Source: Kangiellaceae bacterium | GTDB lineage: Bacteria; Pseudomonadota; Gammaproteobacteria; Enterobacterales; Kangiellaceae | Assembly: GCA_013373015.1 (NCBI GenBank) | Contig: JABXIQ010000002.1 | Span: 1 to 64,000 of the forward strand | DNA: 64,000 nucleotides | Direction of reading: 5' to 3' | Shown: piece after piece, positions 23,225-32,936 of the stretch | Layout of the letters: each line of letters begins with the position of its first letter | How positions within the stretch are numbered: the first letter of the stretch is position 1 | Translations under genes and position numbers: made by a program | The notes under the pieces: model-generated | Seen by the model: only the letters and a program-made list of their open reading frames with translations | What the model was told of the DNA's origin: nothing | The model's database searches: none

Positions 23225-24100
23225 ATGCAATCATCTAACTCTAAAGAAAGCAATTACGAATCTGTGTCTGGCGATCTAATGTCCAGAGCTCTAACCGTTG
23301 GCTTAATTCAAATGTGTTCAACGAGTAATGTTCAGGATAATTTGCGCTTGGCAGAGCAGTTTATTGAGCAGGCTGTAACTCATGGTGCACAAATGGTGAT
23401 TCTGCCTGAGTCTTTTGCCTTAATGGAAAAATATCAAGGGCAAAAACTAGAGTACACCGAAGCACATGGTGAAGGAAATATACAGCGGTGGATGCAAGAT
23501 ATCGCTAAAAAATTTAGTGTTTGTATTGTGGGCGGAACAATAGCTATTAACTCAAACCATTCTAAACGACCTTATGCCCGATGCTATGTATATGCGCCAA
23601 ATGGTACTCTAATTACCTATTACGATAAAATTCACTTATTTGACGTTGCTATTAACGATGCTGAAGCCTATTCAGAATCTTCCAATACTTATCCTGGTCG
23701 GCGAGATAGTGTGTTTGAATTTAATGGAGTCAAGTTTGGCCTTTCAGTATGCTATGATTTGCGCTTTCCTGAACTTTATCGTCGTTATCAGCAGCAAAAC
23801 GTTGAAGTGATATTAGTGCCATCAGCATTTACTTTGAATACAGGAAAGGTTCATTGGCAGCTACTTTTACAGGCTCGTGCGGTAGAAAATTTGGCTTTTA
23901 CACTTGGAGCCAATCAAACAGGCACTCATGATAATCAACGCAAAACTTTCGGACATAGTATGATAGTGAGCCCGTGGGGCAAAGTGATAGCTCAATCGGA
24001 GTTTCAACAAGGCGCTTTAGTTGCTACTATCAGGCTTGATGAGATTGATGCAATAAAAGCAAAATTTCCAGCACACAAACATCGACGATTAATTCCCTAA
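23225..24100 (+). CDS. Carbon-nitrogen hydrolase (nitrilase family)
   Basis: VGLIQMCSTSNVQDNLRLAEQFI; SVCYDLRFPELYR catalytic Cys motif. Confidence 0.92.
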   Translation: MQSSNSKESNYESVSGDLMSRALTVGLIQMCSTSNVQDNLRLAEQFIEQAVTHGAQMVILPESFALMEKYQGQKLEYTEAHGEGNIQRWMQDIAKKFSVCIVGGTIAINSNHSKRPYARCYVYAPNGTLITYYDKIHLFDVAINDAEAYSESSNTYPGRRDSVFEFNGVKFGLSVCYDLRFPELYRRYQQQNVEVILVPSAFTLNTGKVHWQLLLQARAVENLAFTLGANQTGTHDNQRKTFGHSMIVSPWGKVIAQSEFQQGALVATIRLDEIDAIKAKFPAHKHRRLIP

Positions 24101-24121
24101 CAAACTCATTAGTGAGACGAC

Positions 24122-25555
24122 ATGAGCATCATACAGCAAGTAGAGCAATACCTATTCCAAGAATCTGATCTTAATATCGAGACATTACAAGAAGCTATAA
24201 CTGACCTCTATCGTTATCAAATCGATTTTTCAGATATTTTTGTTCAAGAAGTGCAAATGGAATTTTGGCAGTTGGAAGACGGTATTGTCAAAGATGCCAG
24301 CTATAACCTAAACAAAGGTTTAGGTGTTAGAACTATAGAAGGTGAAAAAACTGGATTTGCTTACGCTAACCAATTGCAGCTCACGGCGTTGACCAATGCT
24401 ATTAATGCCGCAACAAGCATCAGTCGAGCTGGACAAAATAGACAAGTGAGCTTTAATGTAGCCCACGCCGCAAATTTATATACTTCAGCTCCAACTATGG
24501 AGCAAGTAGCTCAAACTGAAAAAATTGATTTGTTACGAAAACTCGATAAAGCTGCGCGTAGTATGGATGAGAAAGTTACTCAAGTCATTGTATCTTTGTC
24601 TGCCGCGCATGAGCACATGCTGGTGGTAGCTACTGATGGTACTTTGGCAGCCGATATTAGGCCTATGATTCGTATAAATGTCACTGTAGTTGCCGAATCG
24701 AATGCTAAACGTGAAAGAGGTAGTGCAGGGCTTGGCGGCCGTTATGGTTGGTCACAGTTGTTAACTATGGATCTTGAAACACTCGTTAAAAATGCTGTGT
24801 CTCAGGCGGTGGTTAATTTAGAAGCGATTGAAGCGCCAGCAGGAATGATGCCTGTTGTGTTGGGTAATGGTTGGCCGGGAGTTTTGTTACATGAAGCGGT
24901 TGGTCACGGGCTTGAAGGTGATTTTAATCGTAAAGGATCGTCGGCTTATTCTAATCGTATTGGACAACAAGTTGCTTCAGAACTTTGTACAGTGATAGAT
25001 GACGGTACTTTAAGTCAACAAAGAGGCTCGCTCAATGTTGATGATGAAGGAACTTCAACTCAATCGACGGTTTTGATCGAAAAAGGCATTTTGAAAGGCT
25101 ATATGCAGGATAAGCATAATGCATCGCTTATGGGGGTTGCGCCAACGGGTAATGGGCGAAGAGAGTCTTATGCTCATTTACCGATGCCTCGAATGACCAA
25201 TACTCTGATGTTGTCGGGTCAATCTGATCCTCAAGAGATTATTCAATCAGTTAAAAAAGGAATTTATGCACCTAATTTCGCAGGAGGCCAGGTTGATATA
25301 ACTTCTGGGAATTTTGTATTTAGTGCCAGCGAAGCTTATTTAATTGAGAATGGAAAAATCACTGCTCCAATCAAAGGGGCAACCTTGGTGGGTAATGGCC
25401 CCGAAGTATTGAAAAAAGTCAGTATGGTGGCTAATGATAGCCAACTTGATCCTGGAATTGGTGTGTGTGGCAAAGATGGGCAAAGTGTGCCTGTTTGCGT
25501 GGGCCAACCAACACTGAAGATTGACCAAATGACGGTGGGTGGAACTCAGGGCTAA
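24122..25555 (+). CDS. tldD: Metalloprotease TldD
   Basis: LLHEAVGHGLEGDFNRKGSSAYSNRIG (HExxxH) motif. Confidence 0.96.
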   Translation: MSIIQQVEQYLFQESDLNIETLQEAITDLYRYQIDFSDIFVQEVQMEFWQLEDGIVKDASYNLNKGLGVRTIEGEKTGFAYANQLQLTALTNAINAATSISRAGQNRQVSFNVAHAANLYTSAPTMEQVAQTEKIDLLRKLDKAARSMDEKVTQVIVSLSAAHEHMLVVATDGTLAADIRPMIRINVTVVAESNAKRERGSAGLGGRYGWSQLLTMDLETLVKNAVSQAVVNLEAIEAPAGMMPVVLGNGWPGVLLHEAVGHGLEGDFNRKGSSAYSNRIGQQVASELCTVIDDGTLSQQRGSLNVDDEGTSTQSTVLIEKGILKGYMQDKHNASLMGVAPTGNGRRESYAHLPMPRMTNTLMLSGQSDPQEIIQSVKKGIYAPNFAGGQVDITSGNFVFSASEAYLIENGKITAPIKGATLVGNGPEVLKKVSMVANDSQLDPGIGVCGKDGQSVPVCVGQPTLKIDQMTVGGTQG

Positions 25556-25562
25556 GACTTAT

Positions 25563-26081
25563 TTATAACTCCGTAAAGTCAACATTTTCTTTAATATAGC
25601 GATACAATTCACGTTGGTATTTTGCTGGATTTTGCAGGCTCATTTCTTTTTGCGCGCTGCGTACTAGTTGGCGTAGTTTTTGTCTATCAAGTGTTGGAGA
25701 AATCTGAAGTAATTCGAAAATTGCGCTATCACCTTGGGCAAGCAGTCGCTCTCGCCACTGTTCTGCAAGGTGTAATTCTTTAACTTGCGCTAAATGACGT
25801 TGATCATAAGTGTTCAGGAACTGCTTAATGGCTTCAACATTTTCATCGCGCAATATTTTTCCAACATACTTTAAGTGGCGCTTGAGCCCCGTATGGTGCT
25901 TAATTTTTTGCCCTTCAATAATTGCTTTGTATGCAACTTCTGAAAGAGGAACCTTGTCTAGAGTGGTGCTATTTAAATCAACTAATCGCTGCCCTAGCTT
26001 GGTAATCTCAAGCATTTCTTTCTTGATTTCCGTCTTGGATTTTTCTTGATCTTGTAAATATTCTTGGTTCATTGCTGTCAA
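25563..26081 (-). CDS. darP: Ribosome biogenesis factor DarP (YjgA)
   Basis: KSKTEIKKEMLEITKLGQRLVDLN; RHLKYVGKILRDENVEAIKQ. Confidence 0.93.
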   Translation of the reverse strand: MTAMNQEYLQDQEKSKTEIKKEMLEITKLGQRLVDLNSTTLDKVPLSEVAYKAIIEGQKIKHHTGLKRHLKYVGKILRDENVEAIKQFLNTYDQRHLAQVKELHLAEQWRERLLAQGDSAIFELLQISPTLDRQKLRQLVRSAQKEMSLQNPAKYQRELYRYIKENVDFTEL

Positions 26082-26092
26082 TCACTGCTAAG

Positions 26093-28207
26093 TTAAAAGT
26101 TTAGACGAGCACGCATGTAAGCGGTAGTTTTGTCGTCATAAGCACTTTTCTTGTCGAAAAAATACTGGTCATTGATGTTGTATTGTATCACTAATTCTAA
26201 ATGTAACTCAGAACTTTGCAGTGGAATCGAATGGCTAAAACGTGCATCGACACGTTTGAAGTCAGGTTTGTTTCTAATGTCTTGCCAATAATAAGCCGTA
26301 CTGAATTGAGTGCGGTCATTTATCTGGTGGGCATAAAGTAGTGATAAAGTATTTTGCGCAGCTTGATGTTGTAAATTTCGACCGCGTTCAGGATCTATAT
26401 CAAGATAACTGTAGCTAAACCAAAAGCGGTTTGTTTCGTTCCAGTGATAATTTAATTGTAGATCAACGCCATTTTGCGTGTAGTCAATGGCATTTTGTGG
26501 GTCAAATTCATCTAATCCGAAAAGTCCATCAATAACGTTTTCTAGTTGTTCCGAATAAAGTTTAATATCTATATCTAAATTGTTGCTTGGACGATAGAAC
26601 CAGCCGATTTCTCGAGACTTAATTGTTTCGGAAATTAAATCGCCTCTGGATTGAGGGGTTTGGTAAAATGTTGCGAACGTATCAGTTCCATTAATTGGGA
26701 AGGCTAACTCTCTAACTCGATATTGACGATGTCCCACTTGTTCATAAAAGTCAGGCGTGCGTTTACCTTCTGAAATGATAACCCGCCAAGCCGAACGATT
26801 ATTGGCTAAATAGTTAAGGGCAAAGCGGGGCGATAGTTCGCCACCTACATAATCATCATTTTCGTACATAGCTCCCAAATTTACCAACCACTGAGGCTGC
26901 ACGCGCCATTCAAGGTTGGCAAAAACTCTATGGCTGTTATTAGTTGTACGTTGTTCAAAGAATGATTCACCGCTAATAGCATCACGACGAAGACTAAAGC
27001 CACTAACTAATCTGAGTGATTCGTTGAAGCTGTAAGTATCCTGTATTTCAAGTTCCCACTTGCTTTCATCAAAGTTTTGATTCGCTATACCGCAATTAGT
27101 TTGGCTACCCAGTTGTAAAAAACGAACAAGCACTTGTTGAGTTAATGAAGCGGCTTCTGTGGAGGGTGGGGTTGGCGGATTTTGACCACTAGATAATGCG
27201 TTTATTAAAGCTTCTGTATAGTTAGCATCTAAATCGTATAAGCTACCCAGCTCGGCACTCATGAAGATTGCTGGTGGGCAGGTTTGCCAGTTTTCACGAA
27301 TTTTATCAAAGCTATAGTAGGCGTTGACTTGCAAATCATGGTTTGTACTAAAATTATGATCCCAGATAATTTGCCCGAAACTATCTTGTGTTCGTTTGTT
27401 ATGAGAAGGGGCTAGTTGATAAATATCCAGTAAATCTTGATCTTCGTTGGACTCGCTAGCGCCGAAAATAAACCGTAATTGATCATCATTATCGAATTGA
27501 TAAGAAATATCAGCGCGTAAATAATTGGTGTCATGGTTATCAAAACGTTTTATACCGGTAGTATCAATATCAAAACCATCATCTTGGTGATGACCTGCTG
27601 TTAAGCGATAGCTCAAGGTATCTGATTGTCCAGTCATACGCACAGAACCATCGGCTATTCCACGATTCCCCACTGTCACACTCAGCTGCTGGCTTTCCAC
27701 ATCAGACGGATGTCGAGTAATAATATTGATAACACCCAAAAAAGAATTGGCACCATAGCTTGTAGTATTCGGACCTCGCACGACTTCAATGCGTTCAATA
27801 TCAGAAACACTGATCGGCAAGCTACCCCATAATACTCGTGAAAGTCCTGGTTTGAAGACTGAGCGGCCATCGACGAGAACTTGTAAATGCCGCGAGAAAT
27901 CGGTGTGTAAGCCGTGAATACTGACTTCAGGAGTATTGCCGCGGCTATATCCGACATTCATGCCGGGAACTAAACGTAACACTTCGACGATGCTTCTAGC
28001 GCCAGAGGCGCTGATCAATTCACGATCAATTATTGTTATTGCGGCAGGTGTTTCGAGTTGTGATTGGCGCAGGCGTGTAGCTGAAAGAACCATTGGAAGT
28101 TCTTCAGAAAATAGATCATCATTAACTTGTGTTGCTTCACTCCCTTGACTAAACTGGCTTATCGCCATCAATGGCAAAGCCCAAAAGACGCCTGGTTTTT
28201 TTAACAT
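26093..28207 (-). CDS. TonB-dependent outer-membrane receptor
   Basis: Plug domain TPAAITIIDRELISASGARSIVEVLRLVPGMNV...DIERIEVVRGPNTTSYGANSFLGVINIITR; C-terminal beta-barrel ending AYMRARLNF. Confidence 0.93.
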   Translation of the reverse strand: MLKKPGVFWALPLMAISQFSQGSEATQVNDDLFSEELPMVLSATRLRQSQLETPAAITIIDRELISASGARSIVEVLRLVPGMNVGYSRGNTPEVSIHGLHTDFSRHLQVLVDGRSVFKPGLSRVLWGSLPISVSDIERIEVVRGPNTTSYGANSFLGVINIITRHPSDVESQQLSVTVGNRGIADGSVRMTGQSDTLSYRLTAGHHQDDGFDIDTTGIKRFDNHDTNYLRADISYQFDNDDQLRFIFGASESNEDQDLLDIYQLAPSHNKRTQDSFGQIIWDHNFSTNHDLQVNAYYSFDKIRENWQTCPPAIFMSAELGSLYDLDANYTEALINALSSGQNPPTPPSTEAASLTQQVLVRFLQLGSQTNCGIANQNFDESKWELEIQDTYSFNESLRLVSGFSLRRDAISGESFFEQRTTNNSHRVFANLEWRVQPQWLVNLGAMYENDDYVGGELSPRFALNYLANNRSAWRVIISEGKRTPDFYEQVGHRQYRVRELAFPINGTDTFATFYQTPQSRGDLISETIKSREIGWFYRPSNNLDIDIKLYSEQLENVIDGLFGLDEFDPQNAIDYTQNGVDLQLNYHWNETNRFWFSYSYLDIDPERGRNLQHQAAQNTLSLLYAHQINDRTQFSTAYYWQDIRNKPDFKRVDARFSHSIPLQSSELHLELVIQYNINDQYFFDKKSAYDDKTTAYMRARLNF

Positions 28208-28357
28208 AGCAAAGAGGCCAATTTACAAAGAGGATTGCTTGAAAGATATGTTAACCATTCTTGTCAATAATCCACGTTAAGTCAAGTTTTGGGAATGCAT
28301 CGTTTATTGATAAAATAGATTGAAAACGCAATAAAATCAGACTGTTAGGAGAAAATC

Positions 28358-29722
28358 TTGGGCGTCGCTAGTCATCTAACTTTACAGCAAATTGCTGAAC
28401 AACAAAATCAAACCGAACAGCAACTCAAGGACTTAGCAGCACTTGCTTTAAGATTAGCACAGCAAAAAGGTGCAGAACAAAGCGAAGTCTGGTGTTATAA
28501 CACCATAGGCAATAGCCTTGAAGTGCGTCAAGGGGAGTTGGAAACGTTAGAGTTTAATCAAGATAGTCATCTTGGAATTAATCTGTATTTTGAGCAAAGA
28601 AAAGGTACAGTTTCGATCAATGACTTGACGGAAGCCGCAATAGAAAAAGGAGTGCAAGCTGCCGCTGATATTGCCCGTTTCACTGAGCTTGATCCTTATT
28701 CGGGTTTGGCTGAAAAGGGATTAATGGCTACTCAGTTTCGAGATTTATCACTTGATCATCCAGCTTCTATTGATATTCCGCAATCTATCGAATTGGCTCA
28801 ATCCTGCGAAGCTGCAGCTCTTGATAATCCGTTGACCAAACAATCTGAAGGTGCCAGTTTTTACGGCCATCGTTCAGTATCGGTATATGCTAACAGCCAT
28901 GATTTTGTGGGTGTGAATCGAACTACTCGCTATTCATTATCTAACACTGTTATTGCGCAAAATGATAAAGGAATGATTCGTGACGGTTATTATTCGCTTG
29001 CTAGAAATATTGATGATCTGATTCCTGCGCAACTTATTGGTCAAACAGCCGCTAAGCGAGTTACTGATAAACTCCAACAAGGAAAAGTGGCGTCTGGAAA
29101 ACATCCGATTATTTTTAGTCCAGAAGTAGCAAGAACGCTGTGGGGACACTTGTTTTCAGCTATAAAAGGTGGCGCTTTATATCAGAAATCTTCTTTCTTA
29201 TTGGATATGAAAGGACAGCAAATTGTTCCCGACTTTATCAATATCCATGAAGATCCTTTTATCTTAAAGGGACTTGGAAGCAGTAATTTTGATAGTGACG
29301 GTGTGGCAACTTATAAACGCGATATTGTGCGCGATGGTATCTTAAAAGACTATTTTTTAAGCAGTTATTCTGCGCGCAAACTAGGATTGTCGACCACCGC
29401 CAATGCTGGCGGTATTCACAATATCATTGTTGATTCGACTTGCGGTAGCCTAGAACAATTGATGCGGCAAATCGGCACAGGATTGCTGGTCACTGAAGTG
29501 ATGGGACAGGGTGTTAATATTGTGACTGGTAATTATTCGCGCGGCGCAAGCGGATTTTGGTTTGAGAATGGTCAAATAAAGCATTTTGTGCAAGAAATTA
29601 CCATTGCTGGTAATCTAGCCGATATGCTTAATAATATTGTAGACGTAGCAAGTGACGTGGATAAACGATCGAGTATTCTGACGGGATCGGTTGCTATTGA
29701 AGGAATGATTGTGGCTAGTTAG
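28358..29722 (+). CDS. pmbA: Metalloprotease PmbA/TldE
   Basis: EVWCYNTIGNSLEVRQGELETLEFNQDSHLGI; GASGFWFENGQIKHFVQEITIAGNL. Confidence 0.95.
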   Translation: MGVASHLTLQQIAEQQNQTEQQLKDLAALALRLAQQKGAEQSEVWCYNTIGNSLEVRQGELETLEFNQDSHLGINLYFEQRKGTVSINDLTEAAIEKGVQAAADIARFTELDPYSGLAEKGLMATQFRDLSLDHPASIDIPQSIELAQSCEAAALDNPLTKQSEGASFYGHRSVSVYANSHDFVGVNRTTRYSLSNTVIAQNDKGMIRDGYYSLARNIDDLIPAQLIGQTAAKRVTDKLQQGKVASGKHPIIFSPEVARTLWGHLFSAIKGGALYQKSSFLLDMKGQQIVPDFINIHEDPFILKGLGSSNFDSDGVATYKRDIVRDGILKDYFLSSYSARKLGLSTTANAGGIHNIIVDSTCGSLEQLMRQIGTGLLVTEVMGQGVNIVTGNYSRGASGFWFENGQIKHFVQEITIAGNLADMLNNIVDVASDVDKRSSILTGSVAIEGMIVAS

Positions 29723-29737
29723 CAACGTCTGTTGCTA

Positions 29738-31117
29738 TTAGCCAAAAAAGTAAGTCGCCAAGCCTAATAAAGCGAAAAAGCCAGCTACATCAGTAATGGT
29801 GGTTAGAACCACGCCGCCAGCGATAGCGGGATCAATGTTCAATTTTTTTAACAGCATCGGTAAACTCGCACCGCTTACTACGCCAGTGACTAAGTTGAAT
29901 AGCATGGCGCCTCCGATAGTGATGGCTAGGTGCAGATGGTTAAAGTCGCTATTTTTCCACAACGAGTAAGCGTAAACCAAACTGGAAATTACCAGTGCCC
30001 ATAAGATGCCGTTGATAACGCTCACAGCCAATTCTTTTTTCAGTAAATAGCCTTGGTTTCCTTCCCCAATATGACCCAATGACATGCCTCGAATGACAAG
30101 GGTTAAGGTTTGAGTGCCTGCGATACCGCCCATGCTGGGTACAATGGGTAGCAAAACGGCGAGCATAGTTACCTTGCCAATGGTGCCTTCGAACAAGCCG
30201 ATTACCAATGCTGCGAGTATTACGGTTAATAAGTTGATACCTAACCAGATAGCGCGTTTTTTGGCGGTTTGAAAAACTGGGCCAAAGGTATCTTCAAGCT
30301 CATCAAGGCCTGCCATCGACATTAATGAGTGATCAGCTTCTTCACGAATGACGTCAACCACGTCATCAATAGTGATACGGCCAATTAAGCGACCTTCCTC
30401 ATCAATCACTGGTGCAGATACGAGGTCGTGACGTTCGAATAATTGAGCCACTTCCGTTTCAGGCATATCGGCGGGAATGGTGAAGGTTTCTTGATCGACG
30501 ATTTTAGTAATCGGAGTTTCAGGATCGCATGTTAACACTGAGCTGATTGGCACAGAACCCACTAACACATCGCGCGAATCGACTACATATAAATGGTCGG
30601 TATTGTGCGGCATACTGCCGCGAATTCGCAAGTAACGCAAAACTACTTCCACTGATACGCGTGGACGGATCATGATAGTATCGATGTTCATCAAGCCGCC
30701 AGCGGTATCTTCTGGATAAGTTAAGGCGTGTTCGATTTGAGCACGATTTTGTTCATCTAAAAGTCTTAATACTTGGTTACTGACGTTTTTTGATAGATCC
30801 CCAAGAATATCTACAACATCATCGGTATCTAAGTCGGTTAACGCATCGGCCAGTTCTTGCGGATGCATTTGCTCGATAAAACTTTGACGGATTTCTTCAT
30901 TCAGATGCTGTAGGACATCACCTTCGCGCTCTTTATCCAGCAATTGCCAAATAAGATTTCTAACCCGCGGAGGCGTGGACTCGAGAAGGTGGGCAATATC
31001 AGCCCCACGCAGTTCTTCAAGCAGATCTTTGACAGGAATAAGGTGGCCGCTGTCGAGTGCTGTATTAAGCAGCTGCAACTGTTCTTGGCGGTTTTGTACG
31101 CTCTGAATTTCAGGCAT
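29738..31117 (-). CDS. mgtE: Magnesium transporter MgtE
   Basis: MgtE N-domain, CBS pair, TM domain with PSMGGIAGTQTLTLVIRG. Confidence 0.95.
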   Translation of the reverse strand: MPEIQSVQNRQEQLQLLNTALDSGHLIPVKDLLEELRGADIAHLLESTPPRVRNLIWQLLDKEREGDVLQHLNEEIRQSFIEQMHPQELADALTDLDTDDVVDILGDLSKNVSNQVLRLLDEQNRAQIEHALTYPEDTAGGLMNIDTIMIRPRVSVEVVLRYLRIRGSMPHNTDHLYVVDSRDVLVGSVPISSVLTCDPETPITKIVDQETFTIPADMPETEVAQLFERHDLVSAPVIDEEGRLIGRITIDDVVDVIREEADHSLMSMAGLDELEDTFGPVFQTAKKRAIWLGINLLTVILAALVIGLFEGTIGKVTMLAVLLPIVPSMGGIAGTQTLTLVIRGMSLGHIGEGNQGYLLKKELAVSVINGILWALVISSLVYAYSLWKNSDFNHLHLAITIGGAMLFNLVTGVVSGASLPMLLKKLNIDPAIAGGVVLTTITDVAGFFALLGLATYFFG

Positions 31118-31216
31118 AGATCACACTTATTCGTTGATTACTAATTGATTTTGCTAGTTATTCTAACGTAATTACTGGCGTAATTGATAGTGTATTCACG
31201 CAAGCGGGATAAATAA

Positions 31217-32065
31217 TTAGGCTTTGTCTAACCTGCGGTGTTGAATTGAAACATTAGGATACAGCTTGCTCAAGTGTTTATATAAGGTTTCGACCATATA
31301 CACAGAGCGGTGGCGACCACCGGTACAACCAATAGCGCAGGTGAAATAACTTCGATCTTGTTTACTAAATTCTGGGATCCAAGTGGTTAGAAACACTTTT
31401 AGTTGCCAAATGTATTCCATGACCATTGAGCTTTGCTCTAAATATTGCGCGATGGGTTCGTCGCGTCCAGTAAAGTCTCGCAATTCTGGTACCCAGTAAG
31501 GGTTAGGCAAGCAGCGAACGTCGAAGACAAAATCTGCGTCTTTAGGAGCTCCGTGCTTAAAGCCAAAAGAAACCAATTGAATATCCATGTTTGGGGCTTT
31601 ATTGGCACTAACTCGCTCTCGAATGCGTTCACGCAACTCATGCGGTGTTAATTCGCTGGTGTTTATGACTAAATCAGCTGATTCTCGAACGGACTCGAGT
31701 AAATTTCGTTCTTGTTTTATGGCATCGCGTAGCGATAGGCCTCGGTTGGTCAGCGGGTGGCGACGGCGAGTTTCGCTGAAACGTTTGAGCAGTACATTTT
31801 CATCCGCATCGATAAATAAAGTTTTTGCTTGTGGAACTGAACCGCGAATTTTTTCCATTTCAGCAGAAAAATTTTCAAGATCGTGAGGACTACGCGCATC
31901 AACACTGATTGCAATGTCTTCATTTTTAAGTAGATGATTATTGATTACATTGAGAGTTAAACTCAGCGGCAAATTATCAATACAGTAATAACCTGCATCT
32001 TCTAATGCTTTGAGGGCAACTGATTTTCCTGAGCCTGAGCGGCCGCTGACGATTAGTAACTTCAT
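31217..32065 (-). CDS. rapZ: RNase adapter protein RapZ
   Basis: SGRSGSGKSVALKALEDAGYYCIDNLP; CAIGCTGGRHRSVYMVE. Confidence 0.96.
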   Translation of the reverse strand: MKLLIVSGRSGSGKSVALKALEDAGYYCIDNLPLSLTLNVINNHLLKNEDIAISVDARSPHDLENFSAEMEKIRGSVPQAKTLFIDADENVLLKRFSETRRRHPLTNRGLSLRDAIKQERNLLESVRESADLVINTSELTPHELRERIRERVSANKAPNMDIQLVSFGFKHGAPKDADFVFDVRCLPNPYWVPELRDFTGRDEPIAQYLEQSSMVMEYIWQLKVFLTTWIPEFSKQDRSYFTCAIGCTGGRHRSVYMVETLYKHLSKLYPNVSIQHRRLDKA

Positions 32066-32079
32066 GTTGTAGGGCTTAA

Positions 32080-32619
32080 TTATTCGGTTGATTGTTGCTC
32101 GGTTTCTGACTGCGATGTAATCGCTTCTTTCTTATCTTCAACAGACTCTTTGTTTTTTGAACGTTGCTCTAAGGCGTGGGTCAAAATTTCAAATAAAGCC
32201 TCGTTGTTATGTGCATTACGACATTGAGCGCAAACTGTTTTATCCTTAAAAATAGTTATTACATCATTCAGATCGCGTATTTCTGCATAATCAAAGTCTT
32301 CAGGAACGATTAATGCAAATACAATATCTACATCTTCCTGATCTGGCGCATGAAAGTCAACGCCATCTTGCAAGGTGAGGAATACTGCTTGAGGAATTTC
32401 ACAATTAGCAATGCGCGCATGGGGTAAGGCAATGCCATTACCTATGGCTGTGCTGCCAAGTTGTTCTCGGGCAACCATGGCTTTGAGTATGATAAAAGCA
32501 TCCAGTTGCGTACTTTGTTGTGCAAATACAGAGGCCGCGAGTTGTAATGCTTTTTTTCGGCTGGAAACTTGACCGCCGAGCAGGCAACGCTCGGCGGTGA
32601 TACATTGTTTTATGTGCAT
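32080..32619 (-). CDS. ptsN: PTS IIA-like nitrogen regulatory protein PtsN
   Basis: EIIA-Ntr domain GSTAIGNGIALPHARI. Confidence 0.93.
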   Translation of the reverse strand: MHIKQCITAERCLLGGQVSSRKKALQLAASVFAQQSTQLDAFIILKAMVAREQLGSTAIGNGIALPHARIANCEIPQAVFLTLQDGVDFHAPDQEDVDIVFALIVPEDFDYAEIRDLNDVITIFKDKTVCAQCRNAHNNEALFEILTHALEQRSKNKESVEDKKEAITSQSETEQQSTE

Positions 32620-32623
32620 TGAG

Positions 32624-32917
32624 TTAATGACGGATCATCTTTTCCTTATGTTTTATCACTTGTCGGTCTAGTTTATCAATCAATAAATCAATCGCCGCGT
32701 ACATATCTTCAGATTCACTGCTGGCAACTATTTCGCCACCATTGACGTGTAAGGTCGCTTCAGCAATCTGTCTGAGCTTTTCGACACTCAAGGTTACATA
32801 GACATTGTTGATGTGATCAAAATGACGCTCTAATTTGGCAAATTTCTCGTGTACGAAGGTTTTTAATGGGTCTGTAACTTCTAAATGACGGCCCGTTAGA
32901 TTGATTTGCATAGACAT
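32624..32917 (-). CDS. hpf: Ribosome hibernation promoting factor (short form)
   Basis: MQINLTGRHLEVTDPLKTFVHEKFAKLERHFDHI. Confidence 0.94.
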   Translation of the reverse strand: MSMQINLTGRHLEVTDPLKTFVHEKFAKLERHFDHINNVYVTLSVEKLRQIAEATLHVNGGEIVASSESEDMYAAIDLLIDKLDRQVIKHKEKMIRH

Positions 32918-32936
32918 ATTCCTTCTATTCGAATTA

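Noticed and set aside
24122-29722. A RiPP biosynthesis cluster around tldD/pmbA
   Set aside because: No precursor peptide, YcaO or other maturation genes nearby; TldD/PmbA are common housekeeping proteins.
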